Assembly: GCA_016125045.1 (NCBI GenBank)
Contig: WGML01000006.1
Span: forward strand, 372,001-436,000
Direction of reading: 5' to 3'
DNA length: 64,000 bases
Source: a bacterium
GTDB taxonomy: Bacteria > Pseudomonadota > Alphaproteobacteria > Caulobacterales > Hyphomonadaceae
The position numbers and the translations under genes are program-made. Below are positions 22,307-31,873 of this stretch, in pieces. Each line of letters starts with the position of its first letter. Within the stretch, counting starts at the first letter, position 1. Below the pieces are notes generated by a model. The model had not been told where the DNA came from and ran no database searches. It saw nothing but the letters and a program-made list of their open reading frames with translations.

Positions 22307-23662
22307 ATGTCCAGCACACTTCTGAACCCCTCTCCCCTCTCCCGCTTTCACGCAACGCTGCGCGCCGCGCTCGCGGCGGGCCTGCTCGCCACCCTCGCGG
22401 CCTGCGCCACCGGCGCCGGCTCGCAGTGGCCGACCCTCTCCGACGTTGCGACCCAACAGACCGCCTTCTCGCCCGCGGGCCTCGGCGCGCTGGAAGCCCG
22501 GATGAAGGAAGCCGTCGAAAAGAAGGAGGTGGCCGGCGTCATCACCCTGCTCGCCCACAAGGGCGAGGTCGCCTCCTTCAAAGTGGAGGGCGTGCGCGAC
22601 CTCGCCTCCGGCGCGCCGCTGACGGAGGACACGCTCTTCCGCATCTACTCCATGACCAAGCCCATAACCGGCGTCGCCCTCATGCAGCTCTATGAGGAGG
22701 GCAAGTGGGGGCTCGACGACCCGATCACCAAGTTCATCCCTGAATTCGCGAACCTGAAGGTTCATGGCGGAACGGACGCCGCCGGCAAGGCGATCATGGT
22801 CGACATGACCCGGCCGCCCACCATGCGCGAACTGATGACCCACACCGCCGGCTTCGGATACGGTCTCTCCCAGGGCAATCCTGTCGACGACGCCTTCCGC
22901 GCAGCGCAGCCGCTCGGCAAGCCCGACATGCAGTCCCTGATCGACACGGTGGCTGGCCTGCCGCTGATCGCCCAGCCCGGTGAGCGCTGGTACTATTCGA
23001 TCGCGGTCGATCTGCAGGGCGCCATCGTGGAGCGCCTCTCCGGCATGCCGTTCGACGCCTATCTCGAACGGCACATCTTCCGGCCGGCGGGGATGACGGA
23101 CACAAGCTTTGTCGTCGCGGAGGCCGACCGCGCGCGCCTTGCCACGGTCTATACGTGGGACCGCCAGTCCGGCGGGCTCAACTTCTTTCCGGACGACCCG
23201 ACCCGCGACTTCTTCAAGGCCGACCACATTCCGTCCGGCGGCGGCGGCCTCGTCTCGACCATGCGCGACTACGCCCGCTTCTGCCAGATGCTGCTGAATG
23301 GCGGCGAGATCAACGGGCGCCGGTTGCTGAAGCCGGAATCGATCGCCCTCATGACGCAGAACCATATCGGCGATCTGCGCCTCTACAGCGACGGGACAAG
23401 CGCCAATTCGGGCCTGCCGGGTACGGGATTTGGTCTCGACTTCGCCGTGGTGACCGATCCTGCGGCCCTCGACTCGAAACAGGGGGTCGGCTCCTACTAC
23501 TGGAGCGGCATCGCCGGCACTTGGTTCTGGATCGACCCGACGAACGACCTCTTCTTCATCGGCATGATCCAGCGGCGCGGCGGCGCGGGTCCGGGCTCGG
23601 TCAACTTCCGCAACGACTCCACCCGCCTCGTCTATGAGGCGTTGAACCCACCCGCCGGGTGA
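22307..23662 (+). CDS. Beta-lactamase-family serine hydrolase lipoprotein (copy 2)
   Basis: Tandem paralog of the preceding gene, 451 aa. It shares long near-identical segments such as PGERWYYS, SGGGGLVSTM and MTQNHIGDLRL, and the same nucleophile motif (IYSMTKPITG). Lipobox LAAC (LATLAACATG) suggests a lipoprotein. The two arose by duplication and have diverged mainly in the N-terminal 50 residues and in loops. Substrate unknown; D,D-peptidase or esterase activity is possible. The patatin gene follows after 7 nt. Confidence 0.88.
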   Translation: MSSTLLNPSPLSRFHATLRAALAAGLLATLAACATGAGSQWPTLSDVATQQTAFSPAGLGALEARMKEAVEKKEVAGVITLLAHKGEVASFKVEGVRDLASGAPLTEDTLFRIYSMTKPITGVALMQLYEEGKWGLDDPITKFIPEFANLKVHGGTDAAGKAIMVDMTRPPTMRELMTHTAGFGYGLSQGNPVDDAFRAAQPLGKPDMQSLIDTVAGLPLIAQPGERWYYSIAVDLQGAIVERLSGMPFDAYLERHIFRPAGMTDTSFVVAEADRARLATVYTWDRQSGGLNFFPDDPTRDFFKADHIPSGGGGLVSTMRDYARFCQMLLNGGEINGRRLLKPESIALMTQNHIGDLRLYSDGTSANSGLPGTGFGLDFAVVTDPAALDSKQGVGSYYWSGIAGTWFWIDPTNDLFFIGMIQRRGGAGPGSVNFRNDSTRLVYEALNPPAG

Positions 23663-23669
23663 TCATCGC

Positions 23670-24533
23670 GTGACCGCCGCCGGGCGCACCGCCTTCGTGT
23701 TCGCTGGTGGCGGCAGCCTCGGCGCGATTCAGGTGGGCATGCTGAAGGAGCTGCTTGCGATCGGGATCACGCCCGACTTTGTGGTCGGAGCCTCGGTCGG
23801 CGCACTCAATGCAAGCTTCTTCGCGGGCGACCCGACGCCTGAGGGTGTGCTTCGGCTTGAGGCGATCTGGCGTGGACTCACACGCCGCGAGGTCTTTCCT
23901 CTCTCGTTCTCCGCGGTCGCCGGGGTGCTCACGGGGCGACGCGACGGCCTCGTCGACCCGTCCGGGCTGCGACGTCTGATCGAGCGGCACCTGTCGTTTG
24001 AGGCGCTCGACGGCGCCCGCGTGCCGCTGCATGTTGTGGCGACGGACGAAGGCGGCGAATCCGTCTGCCTGTCCGAAGGACCCGCGGTCGACTTGATCCT
24101 CGTAAGCGCGGCGATCCCGGTCGTCTTCCCGCCTGTCGAGTATCGCGGACGAAGGCTTATGGATGGCGCCATTGGCGGCAATACTCCGATCATCACCGCG
24201 GCGAATCTCGGCGCATCACGCATCATCGTCCTGCCAACCGGATATTCATGCGCCCCCACGAACCCGGCCCGGGGACCCGTGGCGCGCGGACTGCACGCGC
24301 TCACCCTCCTGATCACGCAACAAATGTTGCGCGATCTCAACCAGCTCATGGGCAAGGTGGAGGTTTTCACCATTCCCCCGCTCTGCCCGCTCGATATTTC
24401 TCCGTTCGACTTCAACGGCTCCCAGATGCTGATCGAACGGGGCGCGAGCGTGACTCGCGACTGGCTAGCGCGAGGCGGGCTCTCAACGCTCGAAATTCCT
24501 CACGAGCTGATGCCGCACACCCACACCGACTGA
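23670..24533 (+). CDS. Patatin-like phospholipase family protein
   Basis: Lipid acyl hydrolase of 287 aa with the patatin fold. The oxyanion-hole motif is AGGGSLGAIQVG, the nucleophile elbow GASVG (Ser42), and the catalytic Asp lies in DGAIGGN (about Asp165). No signal peptide is visible, so it is likely cytoplasmic or membrane-associated. The start is GTG at 23670, 7 nt after the serine hydrolase stop, so the genes are probably co-transcribed. The ribosome-binding site is weak, which fits coupled translation. Confidence 0.88.
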   Translation: MTAAGRTAFVFAGGGSLGAIQVGMLKELLAIGITPDFVVGASVGALNASFFAGDPTPEGVLRLEAIWRGLTRREVFPLSFSAVAGVLTGRRDGLVDPSGLRRLIERHLSFEALDGARVPLHVVATDEGGESVCLSEGPAVDLILVSAAIPVVFPPVEYRGRRLMDGAIGGNTPIITAANLGASRIIVLPTGYSCAPTNPARGPVARGLHALTLLITQQMLRDLNQLMGKVEVFTIPPLCPLDISPFDFNGSQMLIERGASVTRDWLARGGLSTLEIPHELMPHTHTD

Positions 24534-24582
24534 TCCCCCCGGCGCTGCTCGTCTCCGACGCCGACGTGCGCTAGAAGGCGAT

Positions 24583-25065
24583 ATGGTCGAGATCGTTCCA
24601 TATACACCGGACCGGCTGGACGCCGTGCTCGCGCTCACCCTCAGGGCGTGGGAGCCGGTCTTCCCGCTGATGCAGAAGGACATTCCGGATTACGTCTTCG
24701 ACGCCTTCTATCCGGACGGCTGGCGGAAGCGTCAGATGGCCGATGTCGAGGCGATGTTCCGGGGCGCGGAAGCCGAGATGTGGGTCGCGCTGGTTGAAGG
24801 GGCGCTCGCCGGCTATCTGGGCCTGCGGGTCCACCCTGACGATCAGATGGGCGAGATCCACATCATCGCCGTCGATCCCGATCATCAGCGCAAGGGTGTC
24901 GGAGCGGCGCTCATGACCTTCGCATTCGACTGGATGCGGTCGCGGGGGCTCAAGATGGCCTTTGTCGAGACGGGGGGCGACCGCGGCCACGCGCCCGCAC
25001 GCGCAAGCTACGAACGCATGGGCTTCGAGCGCTACCCGGTCGCACGCTACTTCAAAAGACTTTAG
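24583..25065 (+). CDS. GNAT family N-acetyltransferase
   Basis: Acetyl-CoA-dependent acetyltransferase of 160 aa. The acetyl-CoA pyrophosphate loop is in DPDHQRKGVGAALM (Q/RxxGxG/A), preceded by the beta-strand GEIHIIAVD. The C-terminal YERMGFERYPVARYFK is typical. The substrate is unknown. It begins 49 nt after the patatin stop, on the same strand, and is convergent with murB. Confidence 0.87.
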   Translation: MVEIVPYTPDRLDAVLALTLRAWEPVFPLMQKDIPDYVFDAFYPDGWRKRQMADVEAMFRGAEAEMWVALVEGALAGYLGLRVHPDDQMGEIHIIAVDPDHQRKGVGAALMTFAFDWMRSRGLKMAFVETGGDRGHAPARASYERMGFERYPVARYFKRL

Positions 25066-25124
25066 TCACGCTGATGACAAGATGGAGCCCTCGCCGCGCG
25101 ACGCGCGCCGCCACCGCCCCGGCT

Positions 25125-26039
25125 TCAGCCCACCCCGATCCGCTTGATCTCCCAGCGCAGATCGACGCCGCTCTTCGCCATCACCGCTGCACGCACATCC
25201 TCGCCGAGCCCCTCAAGGTCGGCCGCCGTCGCATCGCCCGTGTTGATGAGAAAATTGCAATGCTGCCGGCTCACCTCCGCGCCGCCGCGGCGCGCACCCC
25301 TCATGCCGGCCGCGTCGATCAGCTCCCACGCCCGGCGCTGGTGCGGCGCGCCCGGCGGGTCGGGATTGGCGAAGGTGGATCCCCCCGTTTTTTCCCGTAT
25401 CGGCTGCGACGCCTCGCGTCGCGCCTTCAGATCGTCGATCCGCTGGACCACCGCTGAAACCTCATCGAAACGCGCTTCAAACATCGCCTCAACAAAGATC
25501 AGGTCCGCCGGCGCGGACGAGCTGCGATAGCCATACCCCATGTCGGCGGCGGTCAGCTCCACACTCCGCCCCCGTCGGTCGAGGGCCCGGATGCGCGTCA
25601 CCACATCCTTCGTTTCCACGCCATAACATCCGGCGTTCATCCGCAGCGCCCCACCGATGGCGCCCGGCACGCCCGAGAAGAATTCAAGTCCGCCGAGCCC
25701 CGCTCTCGCCGCCGCCATCGACACCCGTGCGTCCAGCGCCGCCGCGCCAGCGCGCACGGTGTTTGCGTCGATCGCGATCGATCCAAAGCTCGCCGTCAGT
25801 CGCACCACGACGCCCTGAACGCCGCCATCACGCACGATCACGTTTGACCCGGCCCCAAGCACGGTCACCGGGACATCCTCGGGAAGCGTCGCGAGAAATG
25901 CCGCAAGGTCCGCCACGTCCTTCGGCAGGAACAACACCTCCGCCGGACCGCCAACGCGAAACCACGTCGCCGGCGCCAGCGGCTCGGCCGCGAGAAGCTT
26001 GCCCCGCACCCGCGGCAGGCGATCGATGAGCGATGTCAT
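25125..26039 (-). CDS. murB: UDP-N-acetylenolpyruvoylglucosamine reductase MurB
   Basis: FAD enzyme of 304 aa that reduces UDP-GlcNAc-enolpyruvate to UDP-MurNAc. TWFRVGGPAEVLF, LGAGSNVIVRDGG and FFSGVPGAIGGALRMNAGCYG form the FAD-binding motifs. YRSSSAP carries the catalytic-loop arginine, and EKTGGSTFANP the catalytic serine. Its length and missing insertion place it in type II. In most alphaproteobacteria it lies between murC and ddl; here it is separated from both by accessory genes. Confidence 0.96.
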   Translation of the reverse strand: MTSLIDRLPRVRGKLLAAEPLAPATWFRVGGPAEVLFLPKDVADLAAFLATLPEDVPVTVLGAGSNVIVRDGGVQGVVVRLTASFGSIAIDANTVRAGAAALDARVSMAAARAGLGGLEFFSGVPGAIGGALRMNAGCYGVETKDVVTRIRALDRRGRSVELTAADMGYGYRSSSAPADLIFVEAMFEARFDEVSAVVQRIDDLKARREASQPIREKTGGSTFANPDPPGAPHQRRAWELIDAAGMRGARRGGAEVSRQHCNFLINTGDATAADLEGLGEDVRAAVMAKSGVDLRWEIKRIGVG

Positions 26040-26120
26040 GAAGCCGATATCGCCCGCGCGCGCGGGCGACGCAAGCGACCGCCTGAGCGCTGCGGTCAGC
26101 TGCCGATATCTTGGGCCCCG

Positions 26121-26912
26121 TCAGCGGCAGAAGCGACCGCCGCCGCCGATGTCGAAATGGAAATGGTTTGCGTGGTCGGCGTTGTAGTCCGGGCCGAGCG
26201 AGGTGTCGAACACTTCGCAGGACGAGCGAAACACCTCACGCAGGAACCGCCCTTCCGGCGATGCATCGCGAAAGTCGGCCAGCACCATGATGTCGCGGCC
26301 ATCGGCGGACTGGAAGCCCGCGATGTCGGTGGCCTGGCCGAAGGCGTGTTTCGACAGCTTCCGGCTGCCGGCTACGTTCCGGCACGAGAACGCGCCGAGC
26401 GCCTTCACCTTCACGATCCGTGATCCGAGATAACGTTCGGCCGCGGGCTGCACCACCAGTTCTTCCCAGAGCTGCATGCGCGCCGCGAGGGCGCAGGTCA
26501 TCAGCAGTTCCTTGGAGTAGGCGACATCCGATCGCGAGACGCGGATCGCGCCCTCATAGCCGCAACCGCCGCGCGTCTGTTTGGGGGGAACTTCCTCGTA
26601 CTCCACGCCGGCCGCGTCGAGCGCCATGCGGCACTGGGTGATGTCGCCCGACAGGAGCGCGAGGAGATTGTCATCCGCCAGCGTCGCCCGGTCGTGGAGA
26701 TCGATACGAGGGGCCGGTCTTGTGAGGTAGTCGGGGGTCGGTGCGTCGAACGTAAAGGTCGGCATGGTCAGGGAAACTTTGAGTGGAGCCGGAACCACCG
26801 GGCGAAAGACCGCCGCGGACACAGTCTCGATCGACCGTGGAGTCGCGCAAGAGGACACCGCCACCGCCGCCGCGATGGCGAGCACTGTCACAATTCTGAT
26901 CGCCTGGGTCAT
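26121..26912 (-). CDS. Extensin-like family protein (M15-like fold)
   Basis: Envelope protein of 263 aa with an extensin-like C-terminal domain. The N-terminal hydrophobic stretch ends in SSCAT, a possible lipobox (AVSSC). HAFGQATDIAGF and DYNADHANHFHFDIG place His and Asp residues as in zinc D,D-peptidases of the LAS/M15 type. Cys residues in TQCRMAL, GGCGYEG, MTCAL, FSCRN, SSCEV and RFCR could form disulfides. ATG 26912 is used; a TTG at 26930 is possible. Its place inside the mur cluster suggests peptidoglycan trimming, which is inference. Confidence 0.82.
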   Translation of the reverse strand: MTQAIRIVTVLAIAAAVAVSSCATPRSIETVSAAVFRPVVPAPLKVSLTMPTFTFDAPTPDYLTRPAPRIDLHDRATLADDNLLALLSGDITQCRMALDAAGVEYEEVPPKQTRGGCGYEGAIRVSRSDVAYSKELLMTCALAARMQLWEELVVQPAAERYLGSRIVKVKALGAFSCRNVAGSRKLSKHAFGQATDIAGFQSADGRDIMVLADFRDASPEGRFLREVFRSSCEVFDTSLGPDYNADHANHFHFDIGGGGRFCR

Positions 26913-27014
26913 TCTGTCCGCCCTGCTCAATCAACCTGCGGGCGAAGGGGCAAGATCCGGGCCAGAATGTGGCGATCAGGCGTCCGAAACCCGTCCGGGC
27001 GGGCCGTTCGACGC

Positions 27015-28061
27015 CTACTCGCTGTCGGGGGTCTGCTCGAGCGCCGTGCCATTGCGCTCCTGAACGCGGGCGCCGGCGAGGATGCCTTCAAGGCCGTAAT
27101 TGCCCTCATGGCAGGCGTATTCATAGACCGCTTCCGGAGTCGCCCGGAACGGGATCTCGCCACGCCAGACTTGTGAGTAGTAGGTAGGGTCATCGACTTC
27201 AAACGAGTAGAGAATCTCCCCGTCGGCGACGCGCGTGAAGCGTTCCGTCAGTCGGCCGCCGGGCGACAGCATCACCTGACCGCGCTGTTGCGGGTGCAGA
27301 TTCCTTGTCTCGACAACGAGCGTGTCTCCCTCCCAACGACCGATCGAATCTCCAAGCCAGGGCGAGAGTTCCGGCGGACGGAACGCGCCTTCCATCCGCA
27401 CGATGCGGGCGTCGTGCACCATCTCGACGAGGATCATCACATGGTCCGGCGACTGCACGATCTGGTAGGTGTTGTTGTAGAGGACGTTGAGCATCACCGG
27501 CCCGCCCGTGCCGCCAAAACCGACGAGACAACGTTCGCCCGGGGAGCGGCTCTCAGGACCGTCATATCCCTCATCCCCGCTGATCCGGCCCCGATCGGCG
27601 AGGTCGCGCCGTCCCTGCTGCGAGTAAGGCACCTGACCGTTCGCCGGTTCTGTAATCCACGATGAGCGGAGCTCGCCGCGCACGCGCGCAACATGCGCGC
27701 CGGGATCGACCCAGACGGCGTTGTAGTTGCCGACGGGCGGAAGCGGCTTTCCCTTTTCCGGCGCGCCTTCGGACGGATCGGTCGGGTTCAGCTCCGCCTT
27801 GGTGCGGATGTTGTTGAAGTCGTTGTCCTCAAGCGCCTTCGCTTGTTCGGGCGTCAGCACCAGACTGTCGACGCCGCGCGGACGGGTGAGCCGCGTGATC
27901 GAGGAATTGGTCCACACGCCTTGCAGGTCTGGCGCACCCCAGGCCGTTCTCTGGACCATGAATCCAGTTTCGCCAGCCTGTTGCGCCGAAGCCGTGGCGC
28001 CGAGCATCCACACGCCCGCCGCCGCAGCGACGGCAGTCGCGACCACAAGGCTCAGACGCAT
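27015..28061 (-). CDS. Secreted protein of unknown function
   Basis: Periplasmic protein of 348 aa. Residues 1-27 are a signal peptide with cleavage after ASA. The mature part contains APDLQGVWTNSSITRLTRP, WVDPGAHVARVRGELRSSWI, CLVGFGGTGGPVM, YQIVQSPDHVMILVEM and GRWEGDTLVVET, conserved segments of a family I know from alphaproteobacterial genomes, often near DUF6152 proteins, without an assigned activity. The ATG at 28061 has GGAGAGAA upstream. It lies downstream of murC in the accessory island between murC and murB. Confidence 0.75.
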   Translation of the reverse strand: MRLSLVVATAVAAAAGVWMLGATASAQQAGETGFMVQRTAWGAPDLQGVWTNSSITRLTRPRGVDSLVLTPEQAKALEDNDFNNIRTKAELNPTDPSEGAPEKGKPLPPVGNYNAVWVDPGAHVARVRGELRSSWITEPANGQVPYSQQGRRDLADRGRISGDEGYDGPESRSPGERCLVGFGGTGGPVMLNVLYNNTYQIVQSPDHVMILVEMVHDARIVRMEGAFRPPELSPWLGDSIGRWEGDTLVVETRNLHPQQRGQVMLSPGGRLTERFTRVADGEILYSFEVDDPTYYSQVWRGEIPFRATPEAVYEYACHEGNYGLEGILAGARVQERNGTALEQTPDSE

Positions 28062-28190
28062 GTTTCTCTCCGCCAATTCTTGTTTTTGTTGAGTGTTGAC
28101 GCAGTCGCAGAGCGATCGCAACCCGTTTCCGGCGCGCACACGGCGACCGGATGGTCCATCAGCCATCAACGGACGTGGGCCGGGACCGTG

Positions 28191-29612
28191 TCAGACGGAC
28201 TCCAGCCGCCCCGCCAGCGCCGCGGCATGAGCCGTGATGTCGCCGGCGCCGAGACAAACGAGCATGTCGCCCGGCGCCAGGATCCCCCTCACCCGCTCGG
28301 CGAGCCCCGCAAGATCGTCCAGCCCCTCGACCGAACGATGGCCATGGTCAATCAACCCCTTGGCGAGCGCCTCGCTGCTGACACCGGGAATCGCGGCCTC
28401 TCCGGCGGGATAGACCGGCGCGACGATGACGTGATCAGCATCGCTGAAACAGGTGCAGAAGTCCTCGAACAGATCACGCAGGCGGGTGTACCGGTGCGGC
28501 TGCACCACTGCGATCACACGGCCGGCGCCCTGAACGTCACGGGCGGCGCGCAGCACGGCTGCGATTTCGACCGGATGATGACCGTAGTCATCGATGATGC
28601 GCACACCGTTCCATTCGCCGACGGTCGTGAAGCGGCGCTTGACTCCGCCGAACCGCGACAGCGCTGCACGGATCTGCGCTTCGTCGCCCCCCAGCTCACG
28701 CGCAACCGCGATCGCCGCGAGCGCGTTCTGGATGTTGTGGCGTCCCGCCATCGGAAGCTTCAGGCCGATCCATCGCGTCTCCTCCACTGCGCCGCGGTGG
28801 CGGATGACGAGATCGAATGTCGAGCCGGTCGCTTCGGACCGCACATTCACCGCCCAGAGATCGGCCTGCGGGTTGAAGCCATAGGTGACGCGGCGGCGAT
28901 CACGCAGCCGGCTCGCAAGCGCCAGCACTTCGGCGTGGTCGGCGCACAGAACCGCGAGACCGTAGAAGGGAAGGTTTTCGACGAACGTGTCGAAGCCCCG
29001 GCGCAGGGCGTCCATCGAGCCGTAATGATCGAGGTGTTCCGGGTCGATGTTCGTCACGACGCAAACCGTTGAGCGAAGTCTCGTGAACGTGCCGTCGCTC
29101 TCGTCCGCCTCAACCACCATCCACTGGCCCGCGCCAAGCTTCGCGTTGGAATCATAGGCGTTGATGACGCCGCCATTGATGACCGTCGGATCGAGCCCGA
29201 CCCCGTCCAGAAGCGCCGCGATCATGGAGGTGGTCGTGGTCTTTCCGTGCGTACCGGCGACCGCCACCGTCCATTTCAGGCGGATCAGTTCAGCCAGCAT
29301 GTCCGCGCGGCGGACGACCGGCACGCCGCGATCTCGCGCGGCCTCGACCTCGGGATTGCCGGACTTGACGGCGGATGAAATGACCAGCGCTCCGGCGCCG
29401 TCGATATTCTCCGGGGCGTGGCCGATCGAAACCCGGGCGCCGCGCTCGCGCAGGCGCTTCACGCTCGGGTTTTCCTTCAGGTCGGAGCCTGAAACCTCGT
29501 AGCCTAGGTTCAGCATCACCTCGGCAATGCCCGACATGCCGATGCCGCCTATGCCCACGAAATGAACCGGACCGACGTCGAAAGGAATGGACTTGCGCAT
29601 GGAGGGGTTCAT
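28191..29612 (-). CDS. murC: UDP-N-acetylmuramate-L-alanine ligase MurC
   Basis: Mur ligase of 473 aa that adds L-Ala to UDP-MurNAc. [13 protein letters not shown] is the N-terminal UDP-binding loop, [14 protein letters not shown] the ATP P-loop, and [20 protein letters not shown] the C-terminal MurC signature. The start overlaps the murG stop as ATGA, giving translational coupling. Confidence 0.97.
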   Translation of the reverse strand: MNPSMRKSIPFDVGPVHFVGIGGIGMSGIAEVMLNLGYEVSGSDLKENPSVKRLRERGARVSIGHAPENIDGAGALVISSAVKSGNPEVEAARDRGVPVVRRADMLAELIRLKWTVAVAGTHGKTTTTSMIAALLDGVGLDPTVINGGVINAYDSNAKLGAGQWMVVEADESDGTFTRLRSTVCVVTNIDPEHLDHYGSMDALRRGFDTFVENLPFYGLAVLCADHAEVLALASRLRDRRRVTYGFNPQADLWAVNVRSEATGSTFDLVIRHRGAVEETRWIGLKLPMAGRHNIQNALAAIAVARELGGDEAQIRAALSRFGGVKRRFTTVGEWNGVRIIDDYGHHPVEIAAVLRAARDVQGAGRVIAVVQPHRYTRLRDLFEDFCTCFSDADHVIVAPVYPAGEAAIPGVSSEALAKGLIDHGHRSVEGLDDLAGLAERVRGILAPGDMLVCLGAGDITAHAAALAGRLESV

Positions 29613-30709
29613 TTCACGCCCGCCGCCTGTTCGGCAAGGTCAGCGAGCCTTTCGGCCGCGTCGGGCCGGCCGAGCGCCCAGGCCGCCCTGCCCCGTGCCT
29701 TGAGCTCATCCGGCGCCGAGAGCCGCGCCTGCAAGCACTTGGCGAGACTGTCCGGATTGAACGCTGCTTCCGCTATCACATCCGCCGCGTCCGCCGCCGC
29801 GACCCCTTCCGCGTTGGCCGTCTGGTGATCGTCCATCGCGATGGCGAGCGGAACGAGGATCGAGGCGCGCCCGACAACCGCGAGTTCGGTGACCGTCGAC
29901 GCACCTGATCGCGCCACCACGAGATGCGTCGCCGCGAGGCGCTGAGCCATGTCAGGAAAGAAGGGCTGTACGTCAGCCGCGACGCCAAGGCCGCGATAGA
30001 TCGCGGACACGTCTTCCAGCTGTCCCTCGCGCGCCTGCTGCGCGACGCTGAGGCGATGGCGCAGGGCCTCGGGAAGCTTCCCGATCGCGGCGGGGATCAC
30101 TTCACCGAAGAGTTTCGCCCCCTGACTGCCGCCCGTGACCAGCAGATTGATCGGCCCCCCGCCCGGATCGGGCCAGGGCGCGTCCCGCAGCGCCCGGATC
30201 GGCCCTCGCACGGGATTTCCCACCACTCGTTTGCGCTCTGCGGCGGATGGGGCAAGCCCGTCGAGACGATAAAAGCCGCACGCCACCACCTTCGCCCGGC
30301 CCGCGAACAGCCGGTTGACCCGACCAAGAACGGCGTTCTGCTCATGGATCAGGAATGGCGCACCCGTCGCCGCAGCGGCGGAGAGGGCCGGATAGGAGGG
30401 ATACCCGCCGAAACCCGCAACCAGCGCCGGCCGGTGTTTGGCGAACCGTTTTCGCGCCGCCGCAGCCCCGCGGCGCAGCTTGAGCGCAGCGCCGATCAAT
30501 TTGTGCGGCAGTTTCGAAGAGAAGGTGGCGGCCTCGACAAGGTCCTTCCAGTCGGCGGGAAAGGATTTGGCGTAAACCTCGCCGCGCGCATCAGTGACCA
30601 GCCCGATCGACCAGCCACGCGACCGCATCTCGTCAGCGAAGGCCTGCGCGGGAAACATGTGTCCGCCCGTGCCTCCGGCGGCGATCACGACAAGCGGCGG
30701 CTCGGACAT
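29609..30709 (-). CDS. murG: Lipid II synthase MurG
   Basis: Peripheral membrane glycosyltransferase of 366 aa that transfers GlcNAc to lipid I to make lipid [21 protein letters not shown] is the first G-loop, [14 protein letters not shown] and [12 protein letters not shown] are family motifs, [10 protein letters not shown] is the second G-loop, and [22 protein letters not shown] binds UDP-GlcNAc. ATG 30709 has GAGAGAGGG upstream; the 237-codon extension overlaps ftsW and is rejected. It sits 20 nt after ftsW. Confidence 0.97.
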   Translation of the reverse strand: MSEPPLVVIAAGGTGGHMFPAQAFADEMRSRGWSIGLVTDARGEVYAKSFPADWKDLVEAATFSSKLPHKLIGAALKLRRGAAAARKRFAKHRPALVAGFGGYPSYPALSAAAATGAPFLIHEQNAVLGRVNRLFAGRAKVVACGFYRLDGLAPSAAERKRVVGNPVRGPIRALRDAPWPDPGGGPINLLVTGGSQGAKLFGEVIPAAIGKLPEALRHRLSVAQQAREGQLEDVSAIYRGLGVAADVQPFFPDMAQRLAATHLVVARSGASTVTELAVVGRASILVPLAIAMDDHQTANAEGVAAADAADVIAEAAFNPDSLAKCLQARLSAPDELKARGRAAWALGRPDAAERLADLAEQAAGVK

Positions 30710-30729
30710 GGCGATCCCTCTCTCGGACG

Positions 30730-31869
30730 TCAGCGTGGCAACAACCGTTTCAGAGAGACATCCGGAGGGCGCCGCAGCAAGGCGAAAGCAAGGCCGAGCG
30801 TAAGGGCCGACCCGATCAAGGACGATCCACCCGACGAGACCAGAGGCAGCGTCATCCCCTTGGGCGGGATCAGACTGACATTGACCGCGATATTGATCGC
30901 CGCCTGCAGACCGAACATCGTGAACAGCCCGACGCTGGCCGCCCGCGGAAACGGCTCGGGATGGTTCGCCGCGGACATGATCCCCTTCACCGTGATCACC
31001 GCCACGAAAATGATCAGCGCGACGCACCAGACGAGGCCGAACTCCTCGCCGAGAACCGAATAGACGAAGTCCGTGTGCGCATCCGGCAGGTCGAACTTGA
31101 CCTGACCCGCGCCGGGGCCCACCCCGAATGCGCCGCCCCGCTCGATCGCCTCGTGCGCCTTGTCGACCTGATAGGTGTCGAATCCCGAAGGGCTGAAGAA
31201 GCTGTCGACCCGGCGGCGGACATGCGGCAAAAGATGATAAAGGCCAAAGGCGAGCGCAACGCCTCCCGACGCCATGCCCATTCCCCAGATCCAGGACAGG
31301 CCGGAGACGAAGAACACCGCTCCGAACGCCGCGCTCAGCAGCACCGCCTGCCCAACATCCGGTTGAAGCAACAGGAGCCCCATCGTTGCGGCGTAGAAGC
31401 AGAAGGCGACCACCTCCCACGGCCCGCCCGGGTATCGGCGGCGCTGCGACAACAGCCAGCCCGCCGCGACAATCAGCGCCGGCTTCACGAGCTCGGAGGG
31501 CTGAAAGGTCGACCCGCCGATCCTGATCCAGCGTTGCGCGCCTTTCGCTTCATGCCCCGCCAGAAGAACGACGGCCATCAGCACGAAACCGACAATGAAC
31601 ACCACGACAGCCAACCGTCGCACCCAGCGTTCATCGAGCAGCGACGCCGCGAACAGCACCATCGTCGCAACCGCCGCGAACGCGGCGTGCCGGTAGAAGA
31701 AATAATACGGATCGGAGTATCCGATCCGCGACGCCGCGGCTGGGCTCGCGACCATCGACAGAACCAGCCCGCCGCCGATCAGGATCAGAGCGGCCGCGAT
31801 CAGCCCCTTGTCGACCGTGCGCCACCATTCGGCGAATGGGGAGGTGTTGGTTCTTGAAAACCCCTGCAT
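30730..31869 (-). CDS. ftsW: SEDS glycosyltransferase FtsW
   Basis: Polytopic membrane protein of 379 aa that polymerises septal glycan together with FtsI. Ten hydrophobic segments are visible. The SEDS motifs GAQRWIRIGGSTFQPSELVK and PKGMTLPLVSSGGSSLIGSA are intact, as is the large periplasmic loop with VDKAHEAIERGGAFGVGPG. ATG 31869 lies 4 nt after the murD stop. Confidence 0.97.
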   Translation of the reverse strand: MQGFSRTNTSPFAEWWRTVDKGLIAAALILIGGGLVLSMVASPAAASRIGYSDPYYFFYRHAAFAAVATMVLFAASLLDERWVRRLAVVVFIVGFVLMAVVLLAGHEAKGAQRWIRIGGSTFQPSELVKPALIVAAGWLLSQRRRYPGGPWEVVAFCFYAATMGLLLLQPDVGQAVLLSAAFGAVFFVSGLSWIWGMGMASGGVALAFGLYHLLPHVRRRVDSFFSPSGFDTYQVDKAHEAIERGGAFGVGPGAGQVKFDLPDAHTDFVYSVLGEEFGLVWCVALIIFVAVITVKGIMSAANHPEPFPRAASVGLFTMFGLQAAINIAVNVSLIPPKGMTLPLVSSGGSSLIGSALTLGLAFALLRRPPDVSLKRLLPR

Positions 31870-31873
31870 CCGT

